DNA from: Elymus sibiricus
Taxonomy: Eukaryota; Streptophyta; Magnoliopsida; Poales; Poaceae
DNA: 64,000 bases
NCBI GenBank assembly: GCA_039707655.1
Contig: CM077673.1
Span: 269,336,288 to 269,400,287 of the forward strand
Direction of reading: 5' to 3'
Shown: piece after piece, positions 46,841 to 59,299 of the stretch
Layout: the number at the start of each line of letters is the position of its first letter
Numbering within the stretch: the first letter of the stretch is position 1
Notes under the pieces: model-generated
The model's database searches: none
What the model was told of the DNA's origin: nothing
The model's input: only the letters and a program-made list of their open reading frames with translations
Position numbers and translations under genes: made by a program

Positions 46841-49620
46841 TTGGGGTTTTATCATGATTTGCTTGTGAGAGAGGTTTTTAGTCAACGGGTCTGCAACATT
46901 CAGATCCGTGTGCACTTTGCAAATATTATGTCATACTGTAGATGCTGCTACCATGCTCCACTTGGAGCTATTCCAAATGGTGCTCCACTATACGTATCCG
47001 GATTACTACTCAGAGTCATCCGGATTGGTGTCAAAGCTTGCATCGACGTAACTCTTTATGACGAACTCTTTATCACCTCCATAATCGAGAAATATTTCCT
47101 CAGTCCTCAAGTTACTAAGGATAATTTTGACCGCTGTCCAGTTATCCACTCCTGGATCACTCATGTACCCCTTGATAGACTCATGGCAAGGCGCACACCA
47201 GGTGCGGTACACAGCATGGCATACTATATAGAGCCTACGGCTAAGGCATAGGGGACGACCTTCGTCCTTTTTCTCTCTTCTGTCGTGGTCGAGCTTTGAG
47301 TCTCACTCAACTTCACACCTTACAAATCAGGCAAGAACTCCTTCTTTGACTGATCCATTTTGAACTCCTTCAAAATCTTGTCAAGGCATGCACTCATTGA
47401 AAGTCCTATCAGGCGTTTTGATCTATCTCTATAGATCTTGATGCCCAATATTTAAGTAGCCTTTTATACAGGTCTTCCTTTGAAAAACACCTTTTAAACA
47501 ACCTTTTATGCCTTCCAAAAATTTCTACATCATTCCCGATCAACCATATGTGATCCACATATACTTGTCAGAAATTCTATAGTGCTCCCACTCACTTTCT
47601 TGTAAATACAAGTTTCTTATAAACTTTGTATAAACCCAAGTGCTTTGATCACTTCATCAAAGTGTATATTCCAACTCCGAGATGCTTGCTCCAATCCATA
47701 GAAGGATCGCTGGAGCTTGCATACCTTTTAGCATCCTTAGGACCGACAAAACCTTCTGGTTGTATCACATACAACCTTTCCTCATGGAAACCGTTAAGGA
47801 AACTCTATTTTGACATCCATCTGCCAGATTTCATAATCGAAAAATGCAGCAACTGCTAACATAATTCCAACAGACTTTAACATCGCTACAGGTGATAAAG
47901 TCTCATTGTAGTCAACTCCTTGAACTTGTCGAAAACTACTTTGCGGCGAGTCGAGCTTTATAAATGGTGACATTTACCATCAGCGTATGTCTTTTTATTA
48001 AAGATCCATTTGTACTTAACGGTCTGCCGTTCATCGGGCAAGTCTACCAAAGTCCATACTTGGTTTTCAAACATGGATCCTAGCTCGGATTTCATGGCTC
48101 CTAGCCATTTGTTGGAATTCGGGCCCACCATCGCTTCTTCATAGCCCGTAGGTTCATTGTTGTCTAACAACATGACCTCCAAGATAGGATTGTCGTACCA
48201 CTCAGGGGCGGTAAGATTTCTTGTCGACCTACGAGGCTCGGTAGTAACTTGATCCGAAGTGTCATGATCATCATCATTAACTTCCTCTTCATTCGATGTA
48301 GGCGCCACAGAAACATCTTTCTGCGTTGTGCTACCCTCCAACGGAAGTGACGGTTCAATGACCTCATCAAGTTCTACTTTTCCTCCCACTCAATTCTTTC
48401 GAGAGAAACTCTTTCTCGAGAAAGGAGCCATTTTAGCAACAAACACTTTGCCCTCGGATTTGAGATAGAAGGTATACCCAACTGTTTCCTTAGGGTATCC
48501 TATGAAGATCCATTTGTCCGCTTTGGGTTCGAGCTTATCAGGTTGAAGTCTTTTCACATAAGCATCACATTCCCAAACTCTAAGAAACAACAGCTTAGGT
48601 TTCTACTAAACCATAATTCATACGGTGTCATCTCAACGGACTTAGATGGTGCCCTATTAAAGTGAATGTAGTTGTCTCTAATGCATAACCCGAAAATGAT
48701 AGTGACAAATCAGTAAGAGACATCATAGTACGTACTATATCCAATAGAGCACGGCTACGACGTATGGACACACCATCACACTATGGTGTTCCAGGCGGCG
48801 TGAGTTTGTGAAACAATTTCCGCATTGTCTTAAGTTGCATACCAAACTCGTAACTCAGATATTCACCTCCATGATCATATCATAGACATTTTATCTACTT
48901 GTCACGATGATCTTCAACTTCACTCTGAAATTGCTTGAACTTTTCAAACGTTTCAGACTTGTGTTTCTTTAAGTAAATATACCCATATCTACTCAAATCA
49001 TTAGTGAAGCCAAGAAAATAATGATATCCACCGCATGCTTCAACACTCATTGGACCGCATACATCAACATGTATCATTTCCAATAAGTCACTTGCTCGCT
49101 CCATCATATCAGAAAATGGAGTCTTAGTCATCTTGCCCATGAGACATAGTCCGCATGTCTCGACTGATTCGAAATCGAGTGAGTTTAAAGATCCATCAGC
49201 ATGGAGTTTCTTCATGCGCTTTACACCAATATGACCTTAGCGGCAATGCCACAAGTATGTGGTACTATCATTATTAACTTTGCATCTTTTGGCATTAATA
49301 TTATGAACATGTGTATCACTACGATCGAGATTCAATAAAACATTCACATTCATGTAAACAGAATAACCATTAATCTCTGACTTAAATGAATAACCGTATT
49401 GCAATAAACACGATCCAATCATGTTCATGCTCAACACAAACACCAAATAACATTTATTTAGGTTCAACACTAATACCGAAGGTAGAGGGAGCGTGCGATG
49501 GTGATCACATCAACCTTGGAAACACTTCCAATGCACATCGTCACCTCGCCCTTCAGCTAGTCTCTGTTCATTCCGTAGCTTTTATTTCGAGTTACTAACA
49601 TTAGCAACTGAACCGGTATC
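46841..49620 (-). pseudogene. pol: K pol remnant, copy 1
   Basis: Minus-strand order: protease (VLDTGSVAN, about 49600-49620), integrase with zinc-binding segment TYLWHC and core piece LEMIHVDVCGPMSVEACGGY (48895-49215), RT start (RRSTRNLTAPEW, KWIFNKKTYADG; 47958-48389), RT centre (RLYVIQPEGFVGPKDAK, near 47760) and RNase H (VIKSYVDASFDTNPDDSE, 47006-47212). Frameshifts and stops separate the pieces. It is the 3' portion of pol in duplication unit 1. Confidence 0.85.
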
Positions 49621-49737
49621 TAATACCCTGGTGCTACTAGGAGTACTAGTAAGGTACACATCAATAACACATATATCAAATATACTTCTCTTGACGTTGC
49701 CAGCCTTCTTATATGTCAAGTATCTGGGGCAGTTCCG

Positions 49738-50586
49738 CTACCAGTGACCGTTCTCCTTATTATAGAAGCATTTAGTCTCGGGTTTGGGTTCAACCTTGGG
49801 TTTCATCACTGGAGCGGCAACTGGCTTGCCATTCATGAAGTTTCCCTTCTTGCCCTGGCCCTTCTCGAAACTAGTGGTTTTACTAACCATCAACACTTGA
49901 TGCTCCTTCTTGATTTCTACCTTCGCGGTGTCAAACATCGCGAATATCTCAGGGATCATCTCCATCCCTGGCATGTTATAGTTCGTCACGAAGCTCTAGC
50001 AGCTTGGTGGCAGTGACTTGGAGAACTCTGTCAATCACTATCTTATCTGGAAGATGAAATCCCACTTGATTCAAGCGATTGTTGTACCCACACAATCTGG
50101 GCACATGCTCACCTGATTGAGCTATTCTCCTTCATCTTGCAGGCAAAGAATCTTGTTAGAGGTCTCATATCTCTCAACAAGGGCACGAGCCTGAAATCCC
50201 AATTTCAGCGCTTGGAACATCTCATATGCTCCGTGACATTCAAAACGTCTTTGGAGCCTCAATTCTAAGCTGTAATGCATGACACACAGAACTATCGAGT
50301 CTTCATCAGAACGTGTCTGTCAGATGTTCACAACATCCATAGACGACGCTTGAGGGCGTGGCGCACCGAGCGGTGCATCAAGGACATAAGCCTTATGTGC
50401 AGCAATGAGGACAATCCTCAGATCACGAACCCAGTCCGCATAACTGCTACCATCATCTTTCAACTTACTTTTCCTCTAGGAACGTATGAAAATTGAAGGG
50501 AGCTACAGTGCGAGCTATCGATCTACAATATAATTTTGCAAATACAACTTTAGACTATGTTCATGATAATGAGTTCAATTAATCAT
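49738..50586 (-). pseudogene. gag: K gag remnant, copy 1, truncated at duplication junction
   Basis: Gag segment IPEIFAMFDTAKVEIKKEHQ and a degenerate zinc knuckle starting C-F-Y-N with G-H-W (49738-49989). More N-terminal Gag lies above 50000 with several shifts. The upstream end is missing here because the duplication junction at 50586 joins it to CACTA sequence. Confidence 0.75.
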
Positions 50587-50737
50587 CATCGTGCTTGGTG
50601 CGAGTACCAATGGCATGAATCCGTTTGGCAACTAGAACACCAACCATAGCACATGGCTCGTGTTTTTATGGATGTACAACCTCCCCCCTGGTTGTGCATG
50701 AAGTCAAAGTACTTACACATGAGCATGTTGATTCAAG

Positions 50738-52514
50738 TGTTGGGGAACGTTGCATGGGAAACAAAAATTTCCTACGCAAATACAAGATCTATCCATGGAG
50801 ATGAGCATCTACGAGAGGGGAGATAGGATCCACATACCCTTGTAGATCGCTAAGCGGGAAGCGTTAAGAAACGCAGATGATGTAGTCGAATGTGTTCACG
50901 GTCCAAATCGCAAGCCGTCCCGCGATCCAATCACGATCTAGCGCCGAACGGACGACACCTCCGCATTCAACACACGTACAACTCGATGACGATCTCCGCC
51001 TCCTTGATCCAGCAAGGGAGAGCGGAGAAGTAGATGAGTTCTCTAGCAACACGACGGCGTGGTTGCGGTGGTGGTGGTGATATCCCGGCAGGGCTACGCC
51101 TAGAGCTACCGAAACCGCGAACGGAGAAGAAAACGAACTAGGGAGAGAGAGGGGCGCCAAGGGCTTCGTGTGTGCTCTTGGGGTGCCCCCTCCCCTCTAT
51201 ATATAGGTGAAGGGGCGTGGAGATCAGCCCCTCCAAGCCCTAGGGCGCATCCAAGGGGGGGGAGTTGAAATCCTAGTCCAATTCCCTCCCTTTCCAAAAA
51301 CAGGTGGACTTTCCACCTCTCCCAAGCCACGTGGGCCTTGAGGGACTTGTGAGCTTGGCCCAATAAGGCCAGGGTGCCTCCCCTCAGCCCATGCAAACCC
51401 TTGGGACGTGGTGGAACCCTTGGTGGACTTCCGGACTCCTTCGGAAGTTTTCGGAACCTTCTAGAAGCTTCCCGGTGCAATACCGGAAAAACCTGAAACT
51501 TTTCTGGTCGCCAAAATATGACCTCCCATATATAAATCTTTACCTCCGGACCATTCCGGAGCTCCTCGTGACATCCGGTATCTCATCCAGGACTCTGAAC
51601 AACCTTCGGTCACCAACATACATAACTCAATAATACCGAAACGTCACCGAACGTTAAGTGTGCAGACCCTGCGGGTTCGAGAACTATGTAGACATCACCG
51701 AGACACCTCTACGGTCAATAACCAATAGCGGGACCTGGATGCCCATATTGGTTCCTACATATTCTACGAAGATCTTTATCGGTTGAACCTCTATGTCAAG
51801 GATTCAGTTAATCCCGTATGATGTTCCCTTTGTTCATCGGTATGTTACTTGCCCGAGATTTGATCGTCTGTATCTCCATAACTAGTTCAATCTCGTTACC
51901 GGCAAGTCCCTTTACTCGTTCCATAATACAAGATCCCGTGGCTAACACTTTAATTACTTTGCATGCAAGGGTAATTGTGATGTTGTATTACCGAGTGGGC
52001 CCTGAGATACCTCTCCATCACACGGAGTAACAAATCCCAGTCTTGATCTATGCCAACTTAACAGACACCCTCGGAGATACCTGTAGAGCATCTTTATAGT
52101 CACCTAGTTACGTTGTGACGTTTGATACACACAAGGTACTCCTCCGGTGTCAGCGAATTACATGATCTCATGGTCATAGGAACACATACTTGACATGCAG
52201 AAAACAATAGCAATAAACTGACACGATCATATGCTACGTTCATAGTTTGGGTCTTGTCCATCACATCATTCACCTAATGATGTGATCCCATTATTAAATG
52301 ACAACTCATGTCTATGGACAGGAATCCTTGACCATCTTTGATCAACGAGCTAGCCTAGTAGAGGCTCACTAGGGACATAATGTTGTCTATGTATCCACAC
52401 ATGTATCTGAGTTTCCGATCAATACAATTCTAGCATGGATAATAAACGATTATTATGAACAAGGAAATATGATAATAACTAATTTATTATTGCCTCTAGG
52501 GCATATTTCCAACA
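50738..52514 (-). repeat. LTR b of element K (1777 bp)
   Basis: LTR in duplication unit 2, preceded by a second copy of the TCAAG target sequence inside the duplicated CACTA segment. Confidence 0.93.
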
Positions 52515-52580
52515 GTCTCCCACTTCCACTAGAGTCAATAATCTAGTTTACATCACCATGTGATTAACATCCAATGAGTT

Positions 52581-55360
52581 TTGGGGTTTTATCATGATTT
52601 GCTTGTGAGAGAGGTTTTTAGTCAACGGGTCTGCAACATTCAGATCCGTGTGCACTTTGCAAATATTATGTCATACTGTAGATGCTGCTACCATGCTCCA
52701 CTTGGAGCTATTCCAAATGGTGCTCCACTATACGTATCCGGATTACTACTCAGAGTCATCCGGATTGGTGTCAAAGCTTGCATCGACGTAACTCTTTATG
52801 ACGAACTCTTTATCACCTCCATAATCGAGAAATATTTCCTCAGTCCTCAATTTACTAAGGATAATTTTGACCGCTGTCCAGTTATCCACTCCTGGATCAC
52901 TCATGTACCCCTTGATAGACTCATGGCAAGGCGCACACCAGGTGCGGTACACAGCATGGCATACTATATAGAGCCTACGGCTAAGGCATAGGGGACGACC
53001 TTCGTCCTTTTTCTCTCTTCTGTCGTGGTCGAGCTTTGAGTCTCACTCAACTTCACACCTTACAAATCAGGCAAGAACTCCTTCTTTGACTGATCCATTT
53101 TGAACTCCTTCAAAATCTTGTCAAGGCATGCACTCATTGAAAGTCCTATCAGGCGTTTTGATCTATCTCTATAGATCTTGATGCCCAATATTTAAGTAGC
53201 CTTTTATACAGGTCTTCCTTTGAAAAACACCTTTTAAACAACCTTTTATGCCTTCCAAAAATTTCTACATCATTCCCGATCAACCATATGTGATCCACAT
53301 ATACTTGTCAGAAATTCTATAGTGCTCCCACTCACTTTCTTGTAAATACAAGTTTCTTATAAACTTTGTATAAACCCAAGTGCTTTGATCACTTCATCAA
53401 AGTGTATATTCCAACTCCGAGATGCTTGCTCCAATCCATAGAAGGATCGCTGGAGCTTGCATACCTTTTAGCATCCTTAGGACCGACAAAACCTTCTGGT
53501 TGTATCACATACAACCTTTCCTCATGGAAACCGTTAAGGAAACTCTATTTTGACATCCATCTGCCAGATTTCATAATCGAAAAATGCAGCAACTGCTAAC
53601 ATAATTCCAACAGACTTTAACATCGCTACAGGTGATAAAGTCTCATTGTAGTCAACTCCTTGAACTTGTCGAAAACTACTTTGCGGCGAGTCGAGCTTTA
53701 TAAATGGTGACATTTACCATCAGCGTATGTCTTTTTATTAAAGATCCATTTGTACTTAACGGTCTGCCGTTCATCGGGAAAGTCTACCAAAGTCCATACT
53801 TGGTTTTCAAACATGGATCCTAGCTCGGATTTCATGGCTCCTAGCCATTTGTTGGAATTCGGGCCCACCATCGCTTCTTCATAGCCCGTAGGTTCACTGT
53901 TGTCTAACAACATGACCTCCAAGATAGGATTGTCGTACCACTCAGGGGCGGTAAGATTTCTTGTCGACCTACGAGGCTCGGTAGTAACTTGATCCGAAGT
54001 GTCATGATCATCATCATTAACTTCCTCTTCATTCGATGTAGGCGCCACAGAAACATCTTTCTGCGTTGTGCTACCCTCCAACGGAAGTGACGGTTCAATG
54101 ACCTCATCAAGTTCTACTTTTCCTCCCACTCAATTCTTTCGAGAGAAACTCTTTCTCGAGAAAGGAGCCATTTTAGCAACAAACACTTTGCCCTCGGATT
54201 TGAGATAGAAGGTATACCCAACTGTTTCCTTAGGGTATCCTATGAAGATCCATTTGTCCGCTTTGGGTTCGAGCTTATCAGGTTGAAGTCTTTTCACATA
54301 AGCATCACATTCCCAAACTCTAAGAAACAACAGCTTAGGTTTCTACTAAACCATAATTCATACGGTGTCATCTCAACGGACTTAGATGGTGCCCTATTAA
54401 AGTGAATGTAGTTGTCTCTAATGCATAACCCGAAAATGATAGTGACAAATCAGTAAGAGACATCATAGTACGTACTATATCCAATAGAGCACGGCTATGA
54501 CGTATGGACACACCATCACACTATGGTGTTCCAGGCGGCGTGAGTTTGTGAAACAATTTCCGCATTGTCTTAAGTTGCATACCAAACTCGTAACTCAGAT
54601 ATTCACCTCCATGATCATATCATAGACATTTTATCTACTTGTCACGATGATCTTCAACTTCACTCTGAAATTGCTTGAACTTTTCAAACGTTTCAGACTT
54701 GTGTTTCTTTAAGTAAATATACCCATATCTACTCAAATCATTAGTGAAGCCAAGAAAATAACGATATCCACCGCATGCTTCAACACTCATTGGACCGCAT
54801 ACATCAACATGTATCATTTCCAATAAGTCACTTGCTCGCTCCATCATATCAGAAAATGGAGTCTTAGTCATCTTGCCCATGAGACATAGTCCGCATGTCT
54901 CGACTGATTCGAAATCGAGTGAGTTTAAAGATCCATCAGCATGGAGTTTCTTCATGCGCTTTACACCAATATGACCTTAGCGGCAATGCCACAAGTATGT
55001 GGTACTATCATTATTAACTTTGCATCTTTTGGCATTAATATTATGAACATGTGTATCACTACGATCGAGATTCAATAAAACATTCACATTCATGTAAACA
55101 GAATAACCATTAATCTCTGACTTAAATGAATAACCGTATTGCAATAAACACGATCCAATCATGTTCATGCTCAACACAAACACCAAATAACATTTATTTA
55201 GGTTCAACACTAATACCGAAGGTAGAGGGAGCGTGCGATGGTGATCACATCAACCTTGGAAACACTTCCAATGCACATCGTCACCTCGCCCTTCAGCTAG
55301 TCTCTGTTCATTCCGTAGCTTTTATTTCGAGTTACTAACATTAGCAACTGAACCGGTATC
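52581..55360 (-). pseudogene. pol: K pol remnant, copy 2
   Basis: Same domains and same inactivating lesions as copy 1, which shows that they predate the duplication: RNase H 52746-52952, RT 53366-54129, integrase 54635-54955, protease near 55340-55360. Few differences: LVDFPDERQ for LVDLPDERQ and NSEPTGY for NNEPTGY in RT, YRYF for YHYF in integrase. Confidence 0.85.
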
Positions 55361-55477
55361 TAATACCCTGGTGCTACTAGGAGTACTAGTAAGGTACACA
55401 TCAATAACACTTATATCAAATATACTTCTCTTGACGTTGCCAGCCTTCTTATATGTCAAGTATCTGGGGCAGTTCCG

Positions 55478-56608
55478 CTACCAGTGACCGTTCTCCTTAT
55501 TATAGAAGCATTTAGTCTCGGGTTTGGGTTCAACCTTGGGTTTCATCACTGGAGCGGCAACTGGCTTGCCATTCATGAAGTTTCCCTTCTTGCCCTGGCC
55601 CTTCTCGAAACTAGTGGTTTTACTAACCATCAACACTTGATGCTCCTTCTTGATTTCTACCTTCGCGGTGTCAAACATCGCGAATATCTCAGGGATCATC
55701 TCCATCCCTGGCATGTTATAGTTCGTCACGAAGCTCTAGCAGCTTGGTGGCAGTGACTTGGAGAACTCTGTCAATCACTATCTTATCTGGAAGATGAAAT
55801 CCCACTTGATTCAAGCGATTGTTGTACCCACACAATCTGGGCACATGCTCACCTGATTGAGCTATTCTCCTTCATCTTGCAGGCAAAGAATCTTGTTAGA
55901 GGTCTCATATCTCTCAACAAGGGCACGAGCCTGAAATCCCAATTTCAGCGCTTGGAACATCTCATATGCTCCGTGACGTTCAAAACGTCTTTGGAGCCTC
56001 AATTCTAAGCTGTAATGCATGACACACAGAACTATCAAGTCTTCATCAGAACGTGTCTGTCAGATGTTCACAACATCCATAGACGACGCTTGAGGGCGTG
56101 GCGCACCGAGCGGTGCATCAAGGACATAAGCCTTATGTGCAGCAATGAGGACAATCCTCAGATCACGAACCCAGTCCGCATAACTGCTACCATCATCTTT
56201 CAACTTACTTTTCCTCTAGGAACGTATGAAAATTGAAGGGAGCTACAGCGCGAGCTATTGATCTACAATATAATTTTGCAAATACAACTTTAGACTATGT
56301 TCATGATAATGAGTTCAATTAATCATATTACTAAAGAACTCCCACTCAAATTGACATCCCTCCGGTCATCCGAGTGCTACATGATCCAAATTCACCAACC
56401 CAAGTCCGATCATCACGTGAGCTGAGGTGGTTTCAATGGTGAACATCTCCATGTTGATCATATCTACTATATGACTCATGTTCGACCTTTCATTCTTTTG
56501 TGTTCCGAGGCCATGTCTGTACATGCTAGGCTCGTCAAGTTTAACCCAAGTGTTCCACATGTGCAAAACTGGCTTGTGCCCGTTGTATGTGAACGTAGAG
56601 TCTATCAC
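55478..56608 (-). pseudogene. gag: K gag remnant, copy 2 with its upstream part
   Basis: Includes the zinc-knuckle region 55478-55729 as in copy 1. It also continues past the duplication end (56326) into the original upstream sequence, with an 80-codon open piece at 56366-56608. That piece corresponds to 13073-13315 of the other copia element. I do not recognise its domain. Confidence 0.72.
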
Positions 56609-57502
56609 ACCCGATCATCACGTGGTGTCTCGAAACGACGAACTTTCGCAAAGGTGCACACTCGGGGTGAACACAATTTTATCTTGAAATTTTAGTGAGG
56701 GGTCATCTTATAATGCTACCGTCGTCCTAAGCAAAACAAGGTGCATAAAAGGATTAACATCACATGCAAATCATAAGTGACATGATATGGCCATGATCTT
56801 GTGCTTTTGATCTCCATCTTAAAGCACCGGCATGATCTCCATCGTCACTGGCATAACACCATGATCTCCATCATCTTGATCTGCATCAATGTGTCGCCAT
56901 GAGGTTGTCGCGCCAACTATTGCTTCTACAACTATTGCTAACTCATAGCGATAAAGTAAAGCAAAAAGGCGAGAATAAATTAAAGACAACCCTATGGCTC
57001 CTGCCGGTTGCCGTACTCATCGACATGCAAGTCGTGATAATCTATGCAAAACATGATCATCTCATACATTAGATACATCTCATCATGTTTCTGGCCATAT
57101 CATATCACATCATACCCTTCAAAAACAAGTTAGACGTCCTCTAATTTGTTGTTGCATGTTTTACGTGGCTGCTATGGGTATCTAGCAAGAATGATTCTTA
57201 CCTACGCAAAACCACAACGGTGATATACAAGTTGCTATTTCATCTTCTACAAGGACCGCCTCTGTCGAATCCGATTCAACCAAAGTGGGAGAGACAGACA
57301 CCCGCCAGCCATCTTATGCAGCAAAGTTGCATGTCAGTCGATGGAACCGGTCTCTCGTACGTGGACGAGTAAGGTTGGTCCGAGCCGCTTCATCCCACAA
57401 TACCGCTGAATCAAGAAAAGACTAAGGAGGGAAGCAATCTGAATATCAACGCCCACAAAGTCCTTTGTGTTCTACTCGTGATCTCATCTATGCATAGACC
57501 TA

Positions 57503-57515
57503 GCTCATGATGCCA
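57503..57515 (-). other. primer binding site of element K
   Basis: Minus strand TGGCATCATGAGC next to the LTR, a variant of the initiator-Met-tRNA site. Confidence 0.7.
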
Positions 57516-57516
57516 C

Positions 57517-59294
57517 TTTTGGGGAGCGTTGCATGGGAAACAAAAAAATTCCTACGCACATACAAGATCTATCAATGGAGATGAGCATCTACGAGAGGGG
57601 AGATCGGATCCACATACCCTTGTAGATTGCTAAGCGGGAAGCGTTAAGAAACGCGGTTGATGTAGTCGATCGTCTTCGCGATCCAAATCGCAAGTCGTCT
57701 CGCGATCCAATCACGATCTAGCGCCGAACGGACGGCACCTCCGCGTTCAGCACACGTACAGCTCGATGACGATCTCCGCCTCCTTGATCTAGCCAAGGAA
57801 GAGCGGAGAGGTAGATGAGTTCTCCGGCAACACGACGACATGGTGGCAGTGGTGGTGGTGCTATCCCGGCAGGGCTATGCCTAGCGCTACCGAAACCGCG
57901 AACAGAGGAGAAAACGATCTAGGGAGAGAGAGGGGCGCCAAGGGCTTCGTGTGTGCTCTTGCGGCGCCCCCTCCCCTCTATATATAGGTGGAGGGGCATG
58001 GAGATCAGCCCCTCCAATCCCTAGGGCGCAGCCAAGGGGGAGGAGTTGGACTCCTAGTCGAATTCCCTCCCTTTCCATAAACAGGTGGACTTTCCACCTC
58101 TCCCAAGCCACATGGGCCATGAGGGACTTGTGCGCCTGGCCCAATAAGGCCAGGGCGCCTCCCCTCAGCCCATGCAAACCCTTGGGACGTGGTGGAACCC
58201 TTGGTGGACTTCCGGACTCCTCCGGAAGTTTCCGGCACCTTCTAGAAGCTTCCCGGTACAATACCGGAAAAAGCTGAAACTTTTCCGGTCGCCAATATAT
58301 TACTTCCCATATATAAATCTTTACCTCCGGACCATTCCGGAGCTCCTCGTGACGTCCGGGATCTCATACAGGACTCCGAACAACCTTCGGTCACCAACAT
58401 ACATAACTCAATAATATCGAACGACACCAAACGTTAAGTGTGCAAACCCTGCGGGTTCGAGAACTATGTAGACATGACCGAGACACCTCTACGGTCAATA
58501 ACCAATAGCAGGACCTGGATGCCCATATTGGTTCCTACATATTCTACGAAGATCTTTATCGATTGAACCTCTATGTCAAGGATTCAGTTAATCCCGTATG
58601 TTGTTCCCTTTGTTCATCGGTATGTTACTTGCCCGAGATTCGATCGTCGGTATCTCCATACCTTGTTCAATCTCGTTACCGGCAAGTCTCTTTACTCGTT
58701 CCATAATACAATATCACGTGGCTAACACTTTAGTCACTTTGCTTGCAAGGCTCATTGTGATGTTGTATTACCGAGTGGGCCCTGAGATACCTCTCCGTCA
58801 CACGGAGTAACAAATCACAGGCTTGATCCATGCCAACTCAACAGACACCCTCGGAGATACCTATAGAGCATCTTTATAGTCACCCAGTTACGTTGTGACG
58901 TTTGATACGCACAAGGTACTCCTTCGGTGTCTACGAGTTACATGATCTCATGGCCATAGGAACACATACTTGACATGCAGAAAACAATAGCAATAAACTG
59001 ACACGATCATATGCTACGTTCATAGTTTGGGTCTTGTCCATCACATCACTCTCCAAATGATGTGATCCCGTGATCAAATGACAACTCATGTCTATGGCCA
59101 GGAAACCTTGACCATCTTTGATCAGCGAGCTAGTCTAGTAGAGGCTCACTAGGGACATAGTGTTGTCTATGTATCCACACATGTATCTGAGTTTCCGATC
59201 AATACAATTCTAGCATGGATAATAAACGATTATCATGAACAAGGAAATATGATAATAACTAATTTATTATTGCCTCTAGGGCATATTTCCAACA
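57517..59294 (-). repeat. LTR c of element K (1778 bp), the 5' LTR
   Basis: Inner end TTTTGGGGAGCG (mutated from TGTTGGGG), outer end ATATTTCCAACA. More diverged from LTRs a and b than those are from each other, so insertion preceded the duplication. Confidence 0.93.
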
Positions 59295-59299
59295 TCAAG

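Larger units (their letters stand above)
44848..50586. repeat. tandem duplication unit 1 (5739 bp)
   Basis: Direct repeat with 50587-56326. It consists of 151 bp of CACTA sequence (44848-44998), the LTR 44999-46774 and 3.8 kb of copia body. The junction at 50586/50587 reads AATCAT|CATCGTGC; the continuation of the body (ATTACT) appears only after unit 2. By eye about 30 differences separate the units. Confidence 0.93.
50587..56326. repeat. tandem duplication unit 2 (5740 bp)
   Basis: Second copy: CACTA segment 50587-50737, LTR 50738-52514, copia body 52515-56326, after which the body continues uninterrupted to the last LTR. The CACTA segment appears identical to 44848-44998. Confidence 0.93.
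44999..59294 (-). mobile_element. element K: BARE/Angela-like copia element with internal duplication
   Basis: Reverse-oriented copia element bounded by TGTTGGGG and CCAACA with perfect target duplication TCAAG at 44994-44998 and 59295-59299. It contains three LTRs because of the tandem duplication. Without one unit it would be about 8.55 kb, normal for the family. The body carries degenerate gag and pol. The antiparallel orientation to J's genes and the many stops leave nothing expressible. Confidence 0.94.

Noticed and set aside
46841..47251. 136-codon plus-strand frame, repeated at 52581-52991
   Set aside because: Antisense shadow of the copia RNase H region; duplicated only because the DNA is.
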